This document shows positions 37,295-51,198 of a stretch of DNA of 64,000 nt, one piece after another (position 1 is the first letter of the stretch; each line of letters starts with the position of its first letter). The translations under genes were made by a program, and so were the position numbers. The notes below the pieces were generated by a model. It was not told the origin of the DNA. It searched no databases and saw only the letters and a program-made list of their open reading frames with translations. The DNA is from Clavelina lepadiformis (lineage: Eukaryota; Chordata; Ascidiacea; Aplousobranchia; Clavelinidae): contig NC_135242.1 of NCBI RefSeq assembly GCF_947623445.1, positions 20,646,001 through 20,710,000 on the forward strand, given 5' to 3'.

Positions 37295-38376
37295 CTCTAG
37301 ACTATGGCAGGTAGAACCCCGTCATTTCGCATCAAACTTTACGTTGAAGCAGTTTTACACAAAAAGAAAATTTACAGTTGCGAAGTGATCATTTTGAGCT
37401 TAGCAACATTCTTTTTAGTGCAAATTCTCACCACACGGGAAGGCCGAAGAACTTCAGCTACGTGTTTGTTCAATTTCCAGCTAACAAGTCAAGGGTACGA
37501 AAGCAATGGACTGTGGTTGTTGTGATAACCTTGCTATGGTATTCTACGATGCAAATAATTGAAGCCTTCGTTTGTTTAACTTTCACGACAATGCGCCGAT
37601 GGTTGTCGGAATGCAATATCAATAATGAGAAATTTATTACGTCATACCTATAGTTGTAATACATCAAGAATAAAAGAAATGCACAAGCAATAAGATAAAA
37701 AATCTACTTTGCGAACAAGGATTGAAATCCTACATCTCCGGGAATTATCATAGTTGCCTACAACATTATAAGCTTACAATGAAAAAGGCAAGTTAATTAG
37801 CCCAAACAAGCTTAATGGCTTCGTTCAGTTAGAATGCAAAGATGCGCAAACATGTTTGGAGCAGATTTATCACCCGATAACACCCAATACACAAACAATG
37901 AAGATTAACTATGGACAGAGAAAGGTGTTTCTTTGTGAAAGAGTAAAGCACAGCAGTAAGAAAATTGCAGAATCGCGAAAGAAGCACCATAGAATTTCAC
38001 AGCTACGGTGGCTGTTAACAAAGAATGAGATCACCATATTGCACACTGACGCATCGTCCAACTCGACCCTGGTGAAAAATGAAGACCATTTCAAGGAATA
38101 ACGCTCCCTGATGGTTTTGGTATGTTAAACCAACGCCCTTGCTGTTGTGATTTGATATAAAGCGCTTGGAAAGCAAACAAAGCTAGCTCTGCCATTGTCT
38201 TTGTCATATTAAAAACATGGCGAAAAACATTACAACAGGATTCTATAACTGGATACGTCTAAGTAAGTGCATAAAAACTTGTATACGGAAAAATATTAAA
38301 ATTTCTGCATATTCCATTCATTTCGGACACGTCGTGGTGACGTCCCATAATGATGTCGTGTCACGTCTTAATGACG

Positions 38377-41300
38377 TCACTGCATTCCTGACCACCGCTG
38401 GAGGTAGCTTGTCCAGCCCGATGAGCTTTCCTCCAAAGATTCCTCTCCTGAAATAACAATCAAAGGTCGTCAAAAGAAGTGATCATCATAAAACAAGATC
38501 TCGCAGAATGGGAATAAGGGCTCCTTAAAAGCAGAGTTAGCCAGTGAAAACTTGGACGAAATTATAAAAATTTCACTGGCACCTTGATTTCATAATCATG
38601 TATTATATAGGCAAGTTAAATGCTGCATGATTACTTAATTAACTTGCGCAAACCACGTATTCAACCTGTTGCTATCGCCACAGAGATGTCTTGTATAAAG
38701 CATACAAAGCGCACAAACTTACCAAGAGCAAGGGTATGGAGTGTCTTCTTCTCGTCCGGGTTTAACTTTAACATCATGTCAATGACTGGAACTAAATGGA
38801 CGCGTTCGTCGCACGGTGGCAGTGTGACGAACTTATAAACGACGTTTTTCAAATATTCCATGTTAGATACTGACGTGTCGCGTTCCTGAAAAAACATGGG
38901 GTTGATTTTCACTTTAATTGACTTTCTTTAATCGTCAGAAGCTTTCCTTATGAATATTCAGCATTGACAGAATATCTTGATATGTTTAACATATTCTTCT
39001 GTTTACTTTGAGTTATTTTATTTATGCTTGCTTGGTTTACAACACTACATATGAAAGCCAGTTCCGATATGTTATTTCATATGACTTGGTTAATAAAACT
39101 GGGTTTTGGTTAAAATTGGTGAGAATTGGCGTCACCTGATTCTTTTCCAGCCTTCGAATTTCCTCTTTCAAGACTTTGTTTTGATCGGCCAATCGCAAAG
39201 CAGTCGATTCATTCTCTCTGGCGACCTCCGTGGTGTGTTCAAGCTGTTTCGACTGAGCAGTGAATTTTGTTTCGAGCTGTTTCAACAAGACTTCTGACGT
39301 CACACTTGCCGATTCTGACATTTCTGTGACTAAAAAAAAACGGAACACACATGTCTGGTAATTATTATCTTAGACTGAGAATGTCTCCAATTTTCATTAT
39401 ACAATACTACCCCGTAACATTGAAATCTAAGCTGCTACAAACCTGATTTGATCTGGGAGCTCTGCAGGAGTTGCTCGAACGAAACGACTGATGCCTGATC
39501 GGGATTTTCTTCCCCTTCACCTGCCTCCCGTGCCACCGAGCGATAATCAACATGAGCATCCGTGGAGTGGAGTCGTGGGAAGAATGGAGGAGTACTCACT
39601 GATGAGCGTTTTGGAGTAGAAGCTGGAAAGATATTTAGAGAATAACAGAAAGCTCTGGGATCCACTACCTACGCAAGACACTTTCTTCTTTTTAAAAACG
39701 TTCGGAAATGTAAAGCAAATATAAGCTACCAAGACAGATTTTAATTTTTCTTTGAAATAAACAAAAACTTGGAAACAAACCGTCTAAAAAAACTACAAAC
39801 CAATTTTTTCGTCCATTTTTGCTTTCAGCTCATTTCGAACCCTGATTAGTTCATTTTCTTTGCATGCAAGTTCTTCCTTCAAGGAACCTACTTCCTTCTC
39901 ATGTTCACTCTTTAAATTAGAAACTTCATTCGCTACCGATGTGGTGATGATGTCGTCCTGTTGTGCAAGTTTGCTTGTGACATCAGAATGCTGCTTTCGA
40001 AGTGTTGCCAGTTCTTGTTGAAGACTTTTAACTCTGAAAAATAAAAGCTTAATAATTAAGTACTAGTTAACATAATTACTAGCTACTAGTTGTTATAATA
40101 GTAGCAGTTTGCCGTTATTGGTACGATAACTTCATTAATAATAACAACTCTAACAAAATAATTGTTACCTCGATTTCCATCTTGTTTCACGCTCCAGCGC
40201 ACTTTCGGAAGATTGTTGTTGTTGCCGCAGCAACCTGTCATAGTCGCCCTGCAGTAGATCGAGTTCGTTGTCGCGTGACGAAAGGATGTTTTGGATCTCG
40301 ACAAGTTTCAGCTGCAATTGCTCTGTCTTTTGTCGCAAAGATATTCTGCATTCAAAAACATGAAAGTTATTAAAGATTATATATTAATAACTTACGTTCA
40401 TAGTTTATTAAAATTATTTTATCATGATAGCTATTAATTATTATGTTATCATGATAACCTACAGTTCAGTGTCATCCGACTGCACATGCTGGTTTGAATC
40501 TTTCGATTTCTGCTGCTTGAGAACAGAATGCACACGGACTTTGTAATTTTCATAGTCTGATGCTAATGTATCTTTCTCATTCTTAAGTAGATCCGTTTCA
40601 GCCTACAAGAGATACAATAATAAATAAATGCCAAAAAAAAATAAAGTTATTGCTATTTACTAACTACTGTAACATCATTGTAAAAAGAAATATACATCAA
40701 TCCACATTCCAAAAAAATTACCAGTTCACAGATGAAGTTCAAAGTACCTGCAAATTTTTCAGTTTTCTCTCATAATTTTCAGAATTGCGCTGATTTGATG
40801 TTTGAAGAAGAGCGATTTTATCCTGAAGAACTCTCTCTTCCGATGCTTTGGAAGAGAGATCAATCTGAGACAGACTTTTATGAGAGACGGTTTTATACAA
40901 AAAGGCCAGTTAAAAAGCTCCTTATACGCATTTTAAGTTATTATTTATCAAGTTATCATCAGTTGAATAACCATAGTAAATTCCACAACACAATGTTCAA
41001 GAAGTAATCAGCATATCCCAAAACATAGTTCATGAAGATGTTACATCAGCAACTGAACACACTGTTTACCTTATACTGTTCGTTCTGCTGTTGTAACTCT
41101 TCAAGCTGGTGATTTGCATCATCGAGTTGACCTCTGATCTTTTGATCTTCTTCAACGAGTCGACTAAGTTCATCACGGGTTGTGTCGAGCAGTTGCTTGG
41201 TATCAGTAATTCGTTCTTCTGCTTCCAACCGAAGCTGTACATGACAATCACACCAGATAAACGACTTATTTTATACTAGTTGTTGTAAAATCTTAACCAG

Positions 41301-44300
41301 ATATACGTACTTGGTGTTCTATAAGTGCTAGCAAAACAAAAGAGCATGATATTAAAAGCCCGGCACTTTAGGGTTAATTTTTAGTTTTAATTTCTCTGCA
41401 CAAGTTAACCCTGTAGTGCCATCCAATATCCTGCATTTTTATTTTACTATTAACAGATTATACTGGGTTAACACGGTTCAGCCACCATCATAAATGTTAT
41501 TGTACGTCAATTTATGTTGCTGCGCAAGTCACACTATTCAATTTTAGATCAAGGTTGATTATTATCTGGCGATCTTGAATAAATTTAGCAGATGATTGGA
41601 TGGCAATTCAACTAGTAGTGATTTACACATTGTAGTATCTGAAAAATATAACTTCATATAAAATACCTGCTCGGTGGTTCGTCTGTCTTCATAAAGCTCA
41701 GCAATTTTCTTCTCCAAACTTTCAGCCTTCACATCACCTTCTTGCACTAATACTTGGAATTCAGCAACTTGAGATTGAAGGTCGCATATCGTCTCCTCGT
41801 ACTGTGCCATTTCTAATGACATCACATCGTGCTGCTTCATGTTCTGGACAGCATGAAATGGTAAACAGATTAAGCTGCTGTTAAACAAATTTTTAAGCAA
41901 TTTTTTCATCAACATTTAACAACAGTATGTATAATAGTTCGGAAGTGCGACTGAATATCATGGACTCCATATTGGGTTACAGTGTTGTCTGCATGTGTCA
42001 TGCCACTATTTGTCCTTTACAATCAGTCTGGTCGATAATTAATATGCTGATTATGTAGGATGAACTAGGATAAGGTGATTTTAATAGATGTTTCGTTATG
42101 TGACGTTAAACTAAGGCACAATGTTTTCATCAGACATAAATTGTTGTTTTTGTCAGCATTTGGACCAATAATAATTTAAATACGTGCATCAACAACTCTT
42201 ATTGGAGATTATATAAATGGGATTTAAATACCGGCTAGAAAACACTCGGTTATTTATAACAAAATCCATGGCGATGTTTTTCCTTCACAGGCATTGCATA
42301 ATAGCGTAATAATTAAACATGTAGCTTTTTATCATAATCAGTACCTTGTTCGCTTCCAGTAAAGAAGTCTGACTATCTGTGAGTTTTCTTTCATTATCTT
42401 CCAGTTTCTTTGTGAGAGAATGCAATTGGATCTTTGAAGCTTCAAGTTCCTGTTTATAACACGGTTTGAGTCTAATGAAAAAAACTATATAAAAGAATGA
42501 TCTTTGTTTGTAAAAGATACAATCTGAACCCAACCTGCTTAACAACGTTTTTCTCTTTACTTAGACCGTCTTTCTCTTTTTCAAGTGATCCAATCCTTGC
42601 CTTTGATGTTGTGACGAGCCTTTCAGTGTCTGATTTACTCTTCCTCAGTGTCTCCATGTCTTCGTTAAGTGATGTTATTTTCCTCACAAGCTCCTCTTTC
42701 TAAGACGGATGAAGAAATTAAAAGATGATGAGTATAATACAAGTTGAATTGTCAAGCTACATTTGAATGAACGTTGGTAGGTGAGACATTTGAGTTTTTG
42801 TGACAAGACCTGTGAGGTAATGGCTGCCATCTGGTTGATGCCCTCCTCAAAATGTTTTTGCAGATTTTGTTTCTCATTTGTCACTTGATCTACTTTGTCT
42901 TGTAGTTTGTCACATTCAATCTGCATCATCTGAACATTGCTTGCCTGTGCTTGGCTTCCCTGTAAAATGATGTGTGATTCTGTCAATAATTGACAGCTGC
43001 ATGTTGTAAACCAACATGGGTACCCATGACAAAGTTAGTTAGAATATTTTCGTTTGGGCCAAAACTAATATATATATCATAAATCTGCATATCTTAGGTA
43101 TGTTTATGTAATATGTACCATTAGTTTAGATTCTGTATTAGCTAATTTCATATTTAGTTGAGCATTTTCTTCCTGGACAGTCTGTAGTTGTTGTTTGATG
43201 ACATCTAGTTCTTTCTTAGCCTTCACAGCAATTATTTTTAGTTTGGAGCTGTATGTGTCCTTATCTTTGATGCTTTGTTGAAGTGTTTCTATATGTATAA
43301 CAAACATGTGTAAGCTACCAAAATTGTAGGACTTAATACAGATGTGAATCGTGTGATATATAGACAAATTAGACATACTGGTTTGCATTACATTCTAAAC
43401 AATGCTGCAGGCAGCACAGCATTCATTTACTCCAGATAGATATCAAGCTTAGAGAAAAACATGTTGCACACTGCAAATACCCATTTCCTTCTGTTGTTTT
43501 GTATTATTTCCAGGGGAGGATGACTCATTGTTTGTTACAATTGATGATTCTATCTGCTCTTTTAGTTCTTCACATTTTCTGGTTAAATTTTCATTCTGTA
43601 ATAGAGTTAACCATTTAAGGTAAATAGCCTTAAACATTAATTTTAGAACTAAAATATATTATGTATAGTTTCATAGCAATGGTTACAAAACCAGCACATT
43701 GTTTTAAAAGTAGTCCAGATAGCATTAGCATGTTACCTCTTTTTGCAGATTTCCATTTTCTTTTTGAGTTTTCAAAAACTTGAAATTTTCTTCTTCTAAT
43801 GTGGCAGTCAATTTTCCTATTTCAGCGATTTGTTTTTCATTTTGTAATTCTCCTTCCATGCACAATTGTTGGAGGCTTTTAATTTCATCATTAAGGGCAT
43901 TGATCCTTGTGACATTTTCCTGGGTCATGGACTTTTCTGCAAAAAGACTATCCTTGGCTTCACCTAAAAGCTTAGTGAGTTCTTCAACCTTAACCTCAAG
44001 ACCATTGAAATCAGTTTGTTTTTCGTTCAACAAAGCATTCGAATCAGCTAATTTGTTCTTTAATTCAACATTGTGAGATTGTTCGGCCTCATATTTGTAG
44101 TTTATATCTTCTAGCAAACTCTGTGCTGACTTCAGTTTGTCTTCCAAAGCAGTGAGTTGTTCCTTGTAACTGTTCATTGCTGCATTTTCCCCATTTCGAC
44201 TGGATTTAACAAAATTCTCATGCTGCAGATTGACCTTATTTAAATCATCTTGCAGCAGCAGGATTCTGCTATGAAGTTCATTTCCTTCAGAAAGACGAGC

Positions 44301-47300
44301 TTCCAATTGGTTCATGAGATCTTGGACTTGCTGGTCATATTTTAATTGACACTGCGTCAATTGCTCCTTTGTCTTCATTAGGTTATTTTCTGTGGTTTGA
44401 AGAGATGATCTTGCATCATCCAGAGAATTTTCCAGTTGATTTTTGTCATTTTCCAAAACACAAATTTTATTAGTCAGCTCTTCACAAGTGGAAGAAAGCT
44501 CGCGCAGCTCTAACGTTAGTTTGTCAATTTTAGCGTTTGATGATAAATTCATTCCTTTAAATTCTGCTGCAGATTTAACAACAGTTTGAAGTTTCTCTTC
44601 TAAATCTGATGCTTTGCTGGCTTGCTCAGCATATTCTTTCAGTTGTGATTTCAAATTGGTGTTCTCCGTCTTCAGCAATTCAATAACGTCGCTGTTGCTA
44701 TGGGGTAGATTTTCGACTTCTTTCTGGGCAGCGTTGGACTTGTCCCACATTTCAGTCTGAAGTTTTTTGATTTCAAGTTTAAGATTTTTGCATTGTTGCT
44801 GAGTGGATTCAGCCTCAGTTTGAAGTTCAGAGTTGGTGTTTTCCATCGCTGCCAATTTGGTTTCAAATTTTTCTTTCTCATTGTGATTTTGTTGCTTTAA
44901 TTCAAAGCACTCTGACCTCACTTCATTAAGGCTCAACTGCAAATTAAACATTATCTGGGTGTACTCGGCATTCTCTTTCTTATGTGAGTTTAACTCTTCC
45001 AGCAAGCTATCACCAGAAGTTTGACATTTTTTCAAGGAACTAATTTCCTCCGTGAGTTGCTCACTCTTTGATTGGTACAAGCTTAATTCACTTTCCAGAT
45101 TGGTAACTTTGTTCATCAGGTCATTCATGTTTGCTGACTTCTCATTTAGCTCTGAAGATAGTCTTTGGCTGTCATTTTTAAATGTATTCACTTCGTTCTC
45201 AAGGGATTTGCGTTCCAAGTTGAGTTGGGACATTTCTTCCTTTAAATTTTCTTCTTTCTTTTGCATTTCTGTGATCTTGGATTTGTAACCTTGACATTCT
45301 TCTGTAAGTTTTTGTATTTTGCTTTCAGATTCTTCTTTTAGTGTTTCATCTTGTGAGACACGTCGTACCATAGCTTCATCTTGATTGTTCAAGCTTTTCG
45401 TAAGCATCTCTACTTCTTCTTTAAGACTGTAGATGATGGCATTTGCTGAATCCAGAGCTGATTTAGCTCCACTGCATTCACTCTGCAAAGTACTAAGTGA
45501 AGCATTCTTTGCATTGATATCTTCCATCAAATCTCCAACAGTCTTTTTATTTTCTGAAACAACTTCTGCCCACCGTTCTTTATGGAAATGACTTTCCTTC
45601 AAAATATTCTGCTTATCCAGAGATATATCTTCAAGAGACTTTTTTAGAGCCGCATTTTCGGCTACAAGCTTCTTTAAGTTTTCCTTATGAACATTTATTT
45701 CATTACTCTGCTCATCCACGACTTTGGACAATCTATCTAATTCATCAGATGAAACATTTGTTTGTTGAAGTTCCAGCTCCGAAAGCTTCAAATTTAAATC
45801 ATGCATTTTTGATTTTAAACTTTTAAGTTCCTCCTCAACGGCTTCCCTACACCTTGTTGACTCAGATAGTGTGTGTTCAAGCTCTTTTTCATGGCTAGAC
45901 AGTTGTTTGTTACTTGTAGATAAAGTTTCATTTCTTTGCAGCAAATCTTCAAATTCTTGCTTCAGTTTTTCAAAATTTTCTTTGTGCATCTCCTTCATCT
46001 TGTTGATTTTATCATCTGCATCTTTCAGTTGAGTTTCTTTCGTTTGCAATGAGGTTTCTAATTCATCCTTTGTATCAGTCATAGACTCCAATTTTTCCTG
46101 CAAAGTAAAGCATCTTTCTTTCGCAGTGTCACATTCCAGTTGTTGAATATCTTTTTCCTCAATGGTTTGTGCGAATTCTCCTTTCAGCTTTTGATGAATC
46201 TCTTTAAATTTTAAGAGTTTTGCAGTCAAGGTTTGAACGGTTTTGTTTAACTCTGCAATTTTTTCACTGCTTTTATCATCACTAGACTTTTGTGTGCTTT
46301 TAAACATGTCCAAAGTTATTTTAAGAGCAGCCAACTCATTTCTGATTTCTTTGTTTTCTGTTTGCAAACTCTTGTTAGTTTCTTGCAGTTTTTCATCACT
46401 GGCAGTAATTTTTTTGATATGATCTTTAAGAGCAACAAGTTGCTGTGTTTTATCATGCAGTTGGTCAGTACTGTCTTGGCGTTCATTTTGTAGTTCAGCA
46501 AATTTTTCTTTTAACTCTTTTTGCATAACCTGAGATTCTTGGTTTGTTTTGAGCAAAGTCTCTTTTTCTTGTGAAGCACTGTTAAAGTCATTTTGCAAGT
46601 ATTGCAAAGATGTGAGAAGGGTTTCTTGTTTCATTTTGATGCATTCTAACTCTTCAGTCAACGAACTGTTCAGCTGCTTTAATTTTGCCTCAGAATCTTT
46701 TAAGGATGTCAACTCTTGGGAAGAACCATTAAGTTTTGTCTCAGCATCAGACAAATTTAACTTTATCTGTAACAATTAAACAAAAATATTAACAGAAGTG
46801 ACATCTATTTAAAAAAAAAAACAGTAAATAATCACAACAACTTTTTGTTACAAACAACATTTTTAGTCATCAAATCACATAATGCACTGAAACAGCCAAT
46901 ACAACATATTTACTTCATCATAATCAGACTTCTGTTTTAATTTCGCCTGGAGTTCATCGCATTTTGCTTTGAGTTTTTGCAAAAGAACCATCTGCTTTTT
47001 ACTGTTCTTGATTAGTTCCTCCGGGGACATGTTTTCAAGCTGCAACAAAACAACGTGATAATTCATTAATAATTATTGGTGAAAGAATATAAAACGTTCA
47101 ACTTCTAATTTTCAGAAATTCTGTCCATAACAGCAACTGGAAGTAAAACAGAGATTGCAGCAAGAGCAACAGTACACCACCGGTCTGATGTGCTGATAAA
47201 AACTTAATAATCCGTTTGCTCATACCAGCTGAATCCACTGTCATTACTCAAGTTTCAATTGTATTTGGTCTATAGTGCAAGATTCAGAGTTAAACACAAG

Positions 47301-47370
47301 TTACACAAGGCATCAATACCTTTCTAGGAGTTGAAGGTGCTGAACCCGAACCTTTCTTTGGAGTTTCCAT
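38377..47370 (-). CDS. GCC2: GCC2 (GCC185) homolog, GRIP-domain golgin
   Basis: Eighteen exons, in transcript order: 47370-47320, 47039-46914, 46766-43737, 43595-43481, 43288-43119, 42959-42810, 42699-42535, 42449-42345, 41843-41667, 41234-41070, 40864-40748, 40602-40463, 40345-40169, 40033-39801, 39622-39443, 39323-39136, 38885-38723 and 38447-38377. They total 5,523 nt (1,840 residues; human GCC2 is about 1,680). The N-terminal segment PEELIKNSKKQMVLLQK matches GCC2. A very long coiled coil follows, mostly from one 3,030-nt exon. VKAKKELD, NYKVRVHSVLKQQK and EGEENPDQASVVSFEQLLQ are further GCC2 landmarks. The GRIP domain (about 1770-1815, starting NMEYLKNVVYKF) keeps the Tyr used to bind ARL1-type GTPases. 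The last exon ends SSGWTSYLQRWSGMQ, like the vertebrate C-terminus. By family it tethers endosome-derived vesicles at the trans-Golgi through RAB6/RAB9. Confidence 0.95.
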
Positions 47371-47559
47371 GATGAAAAACTTGACTACAGGTTTCAAAAG
47401 TTGTATAACTTTTAAATGGACACAAAAAATACTTCAGCCCTTATTTCATTTGAAATCAGACATATCATACAGTGTCCAATTCTAAAAAAACGAAACCATC
47501 TGTTCAAATGTTGAATGTAAGAAATTTATTGCAACAATTAAATTAAGCTTGTGTTAAAT

Positions 47560-47748
47560 CAGGGTCGCGACCCGCAAGGGGTCGCGTAACGAACTTCAGG
47601 GGTCGCAGAGCGTATACCAATTTTACACGAAGTACTGCATATACTACTTATCAATGCACTGCACTGCTTATTAATTTAAACGTGAAGGGTCACGGAAAAC
47701 TTCGGAAGTTTGAAAGGGGTCGCGAGCAAAAAAGTTTGGGAAGCCCTG
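47560..47748. mobile_element. Non-autonomous hAT element, perfect 8-bp target duplication
   Basis: A 189-bp element running from CAGGGTCGCGACCC to GAAGCCCTG, flanked by perfect 8-bp repeats TGTTAAAT at 47552-47559 and 47749-47756. The inverted right end, CAGGGCTTCCCAAACTT, is a common hAT end. The GGGTCGCG-rich subterminal motifs occur at both ends. No coding sequence is left. Confidence 0.9.
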
Positions 47749-48263
47749 TGTTAAATGAAGCTAAAAGTATCTATTATATAATATTTATACTGTCTATACA
47801 CAACATTAAATATATATGCTAGGGCAAGATTGCACAATCTTTTCGCTATTGCCAGCCGCATTACAGACTTTATTTACTAACAGCCGCCAGTAAGTCAAAG
47901 GTAATTTTTAACAATTGCATGTTTTAAAGAAATGGAATTTATGATTACGATTCATCATTTTTAGCACACTACACTAAACCAGCTTTTGATTCTTCGGATA
48001 TCACTACTGTGGTCATATTCAGTCATTAGTGGCCCATATATTCAGTCTACAGCTCGCCTTGTGTTCATTATATTATACTTTGATGTCACAATCCACATTG
48101 TTACGCTTTGTGTTGTTTAGTGTAAAAGCAGCAGCTGGAGGGGCAAGTCTGCTTAACCTGTAATATGGAAACCCTGCGTTTAGTCCTTCAAATGCACCCA
48201 TACATGCCATAAAGTAGCCAAAGAGTTTTTATCAATGCATGGCCACAATAGCTTACATTTTAA

Positions 48264-48282
48264 CATATATATATATATATGT
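48264..48282. repeat. AT dinucleotide microsatellite
   Basis: A short run of alternating A and T, about 19 bp, likely to vary in length. Nothing else is attached to it. Confidence 0.8.
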
Positions 48283-50690
48283 ATACGAGCACACCACATA
48301 AGTTATTATCCAAGGCCACAAAGGTTGTGAACCCTGTGCTAGGGTAACCAACTGTCATAAATTTCACATGTCTGCCAATATTTGAAAGTTTTAAATATAC
48401 TATGTCAAAATGTCATGTAATTATTGGCACAAAAAAACTTTTTATACAAAACAAGCCAATTTAGAATTGAAAAATTAATAAAGACTGTCTATCAAATGAG
48501 ATTATAAACCAAAAAAATTCTTATAACAATACTATATTTATATATGACTACTTAGAGAGTACCTGAGAAGTTATTTTATTTACAAGAGTATTTCTTGACT
48601 GAACAAGCAGTGGAAAAACACCGAGCTAGAAGTTACATGTTCACTTGCAAGCACTGAAAGCATTCAGTAAACGTTTACTGCCCCAGATAATCATACCCAA
48701 GTTTGAGATCTGAGTGAACCTACAGGCTTTGTTGGAGTGCAATGTCATTGATAAATAAATTTTTAACTTAAATTTATGCTTCACCCAATTTCTGAACTCC
48801 TCAAGCTCATTAAAATTTCACAGATAATTATAAGTCCACATAGGCAACATTATGCAATCTACTTTATACTGATTTAAATAGCCTACTTTCACTAGCATCA
48901 TTCTACTAAAAAAGTTTAACTGGATTTGTGGCATTTGACACAAGAACAAACAAAACAATTGCCATAGGCCAACATGGCTTTGGCCAAGAAGGATCTTGGG
49001 TAAAACCAAGTTTGACCGGTTAAACCAGTTCCATTAGTAGTGATTACTTTACCATTGTAATGTTATCATGAAGAATCTGCAAATGCCTTTAAGGCATTTT
49101 TACATAATTGCAAGGAAATTAGTCTGCCGCTACCAGCTGATTGAATGACCAGTACTATTCAGATCAATCAAACTCATACGAGCATATGAGACTCACAAAT
49201 TTGCAATCCACGTGAAACATTATGTGAGCATTTCCCTCATATTGATATTTTTGGCAGTCAATTTGGCTGAGAAATAATTAAAATCAGCATTTTCACATAT
49301 TTACAAAGACTCCAGCTACGGTTTAGTCTATGGATTTTTATAGATTTTGCATCAATACAACCTGGAAAAAAGGCCCCCAGCCACCAATCCGCGAACCAGG
49401 GGCCACATACTATCCTTTTCGCATAAACACGAATATTTCATTATTCATCATTTTGCTATACTATGGTCTTCGGGCAAATTGGTATTCCCACTTTTATAAA
49501 TTGCAAACATTCTGGGCAACGGCTTGCAAAGGTTTCGCTCAGGTAGGCAGCGTAGCAGGTATGAAAATTTTTACATAGTACAGGAAAAATAATGAATGAA
49601 GGTTGTCTAGTTTTAATTTTACAGCGCTTTGAATACTAGGCATTGGTTTTGTTCAACATGAAGTCACGTTCTGTGGTCAGCGCAGCATGTGACGTGAAAT
49701 GCATTACAGCTTGTGTGGTGTTTGCGCCATGTCACGCATGTAATTTCGACTAAAATTTCATGCGAAGTTTAAAAAATTGACCAGCAGTAAATAGAAACTG
49801 AATTACTATTATCACATGCGCCGCAGAAATCACATGAAGTCTTACACATTTCACACTGCATGCTTCACTAACCACGTATCCAGATGTCATATCAAACAAG
49901 TCCCAGGCCCAGGATTCAAATACCGCTCTAAAATAAAAACTTGGACACATATTTTTCATGTTTTTTTTTATTGTGGAAAGAAATTCATATGCGACTTGTG
50001 TCAACAAAATCGCCACAATCCGATGCCTGAAACATTTGCAATTTAAAAAAAGGATCGAAGTGGGTGGACAACTTTCGTTGTTATTTGGTATGTATAGGTG
50101 ATGAAATAAATCTTGCCACCCAGACAGTTACTTGGTAAAGGTCTATTATAAATTGGTGTTATAAGTAAAACATTCTGTATTCATGTTGATGAAACTTTTG
50201 CGCACGGACCTGACTGGAAAATATGGCAGTCTCTGTCAAGAAATCGTGTGTGTAAAGATGCAAATTTTGGCATGATGACAAACACCGAAGCCTCAATTCT
50301 TTGTTTACTTATTATCAATTGGCGTTCAAACAATCAGTTTTTCTTTATTTATTATCAATCGACGTGGTAAGTAAAATATTCGGTGTGCAAATTGATAAAC
50401 CTCAAAATGTCATGCGTGCAAGTGTACCACTTTTCACTAAGCCTATAGCCTATGGTAAATTAGCCTCACTAAAACTTTCAGAAATACACCAATACTGCCA
50501 ATACAGCAATAACAATAAATTATATAGAAGTACTTCAAACCAGTTTATTTAAAAAATCTGCCGACTTAAAATATATGTAGGTTCATCAGACCTAGTCTGC
50601 CTATGTATATTCAAAATTTACATCCGCCAAAATCCACTGGTGTAAAAGTTGCGTTCTATACATTGCGATATAGGACTAAATCTTTAAGAA

Positions 50691-50763
50691 GCCTGAAAGG
50701 GCTGAAATGAAGAAAATAGGCCTCGTTTGAAATCAATGTATTCGATTTCAGCCCTTTCAGCCT
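50691..50763. repeat. Short perfect-stem hairpin
   Basis: GCCTGAAAGGGCTGAAAT on the left arm pairs with the inverted copy ATTTCAGCCCTTTCAGCC, with one mismatch in 18, around a loop of about 37 bp. The size would suit a small foldback element or a structured RNA; there is no sign which. Confidence 0.6.
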
Positions 50764-50808
50764 TTTAGTGTGTCCTGATCTTTGGCAAAAAGGCCCTAAC
50801 TACTAGCC

Positions 50809-51198
50809 CAGTGGTTCTTAAACTTTCTTGGCTTTCGGCACCCTGCTAACAACAAAAATATTTTGCAGCACCCACAGTCGAACCTGAGAGCTTCCGTATT
50901 GAATGAAATCATATTTATGTGTAGGTTAGAGCTTGAAATCAAAATGTTACATTGAAAACAGTTTTGAAAAACTACAGAACCGGTGCATAACATTTGTGAC
51001 GTCAAACATAGCACCGGTATTATGGCATTGGCTAATAAAAATTTATGACTTCAAAATTACATCACAGCACGCTACCGTATTCCCTGGACTAGTGAATAAT
51101 GTGCAATAGCTTGCGGCACCCCAGCCAAACGCAAATGGTTGAAAACCAAACCAAACCCGGCCAAACAAAAAAAAGCCAAACCCGGTTGAAAACCACTG
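50809..51198. mobile_element. Non-autonomous hAT element with 8-bp target duplication
   Basis: A 390-bp element from CAGTGGTTCTTAAACTTTC to GGTTGAAAACCACTG, with the CAGTGGTT ends typical of hAT families. The flanks TACTAGCC (50801-50808) and CACTAGCC (51199-51206) match in 7 of 8 positions. CGGCACCC motifs occur in both orientations near the ends. An internal A-rich stretch with AAACCC repeats lies near 51,140-51,180. Confidence 0.85.

Larger units (their letters stand above)
35250..38376. other. Convergent intergenic region with a hAT element
   Basis: This is the spacer between the 3' ends of the LAPTM-like gene (plus) and the GCC2 homolog (minus). Apart from the hAT element at 36985-37294 nothing is recognised; open frames of 60-90 codons lack domains and splice context. 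Confidence 0.55.

Noticed and set aside
43780-46779. Several open frames antisense to the large GCC2 exon
   Set aside because: They are shadows of a coiled-coil exon; the sense strand has over 1,000 codons and clear GCC2 landmarks.
49330-49578. 82-codon open frame on the plus strand
   Set aside because: No recognisable family, no splice sites of note, and a composition typical of chance frames in AT-rich DNA.
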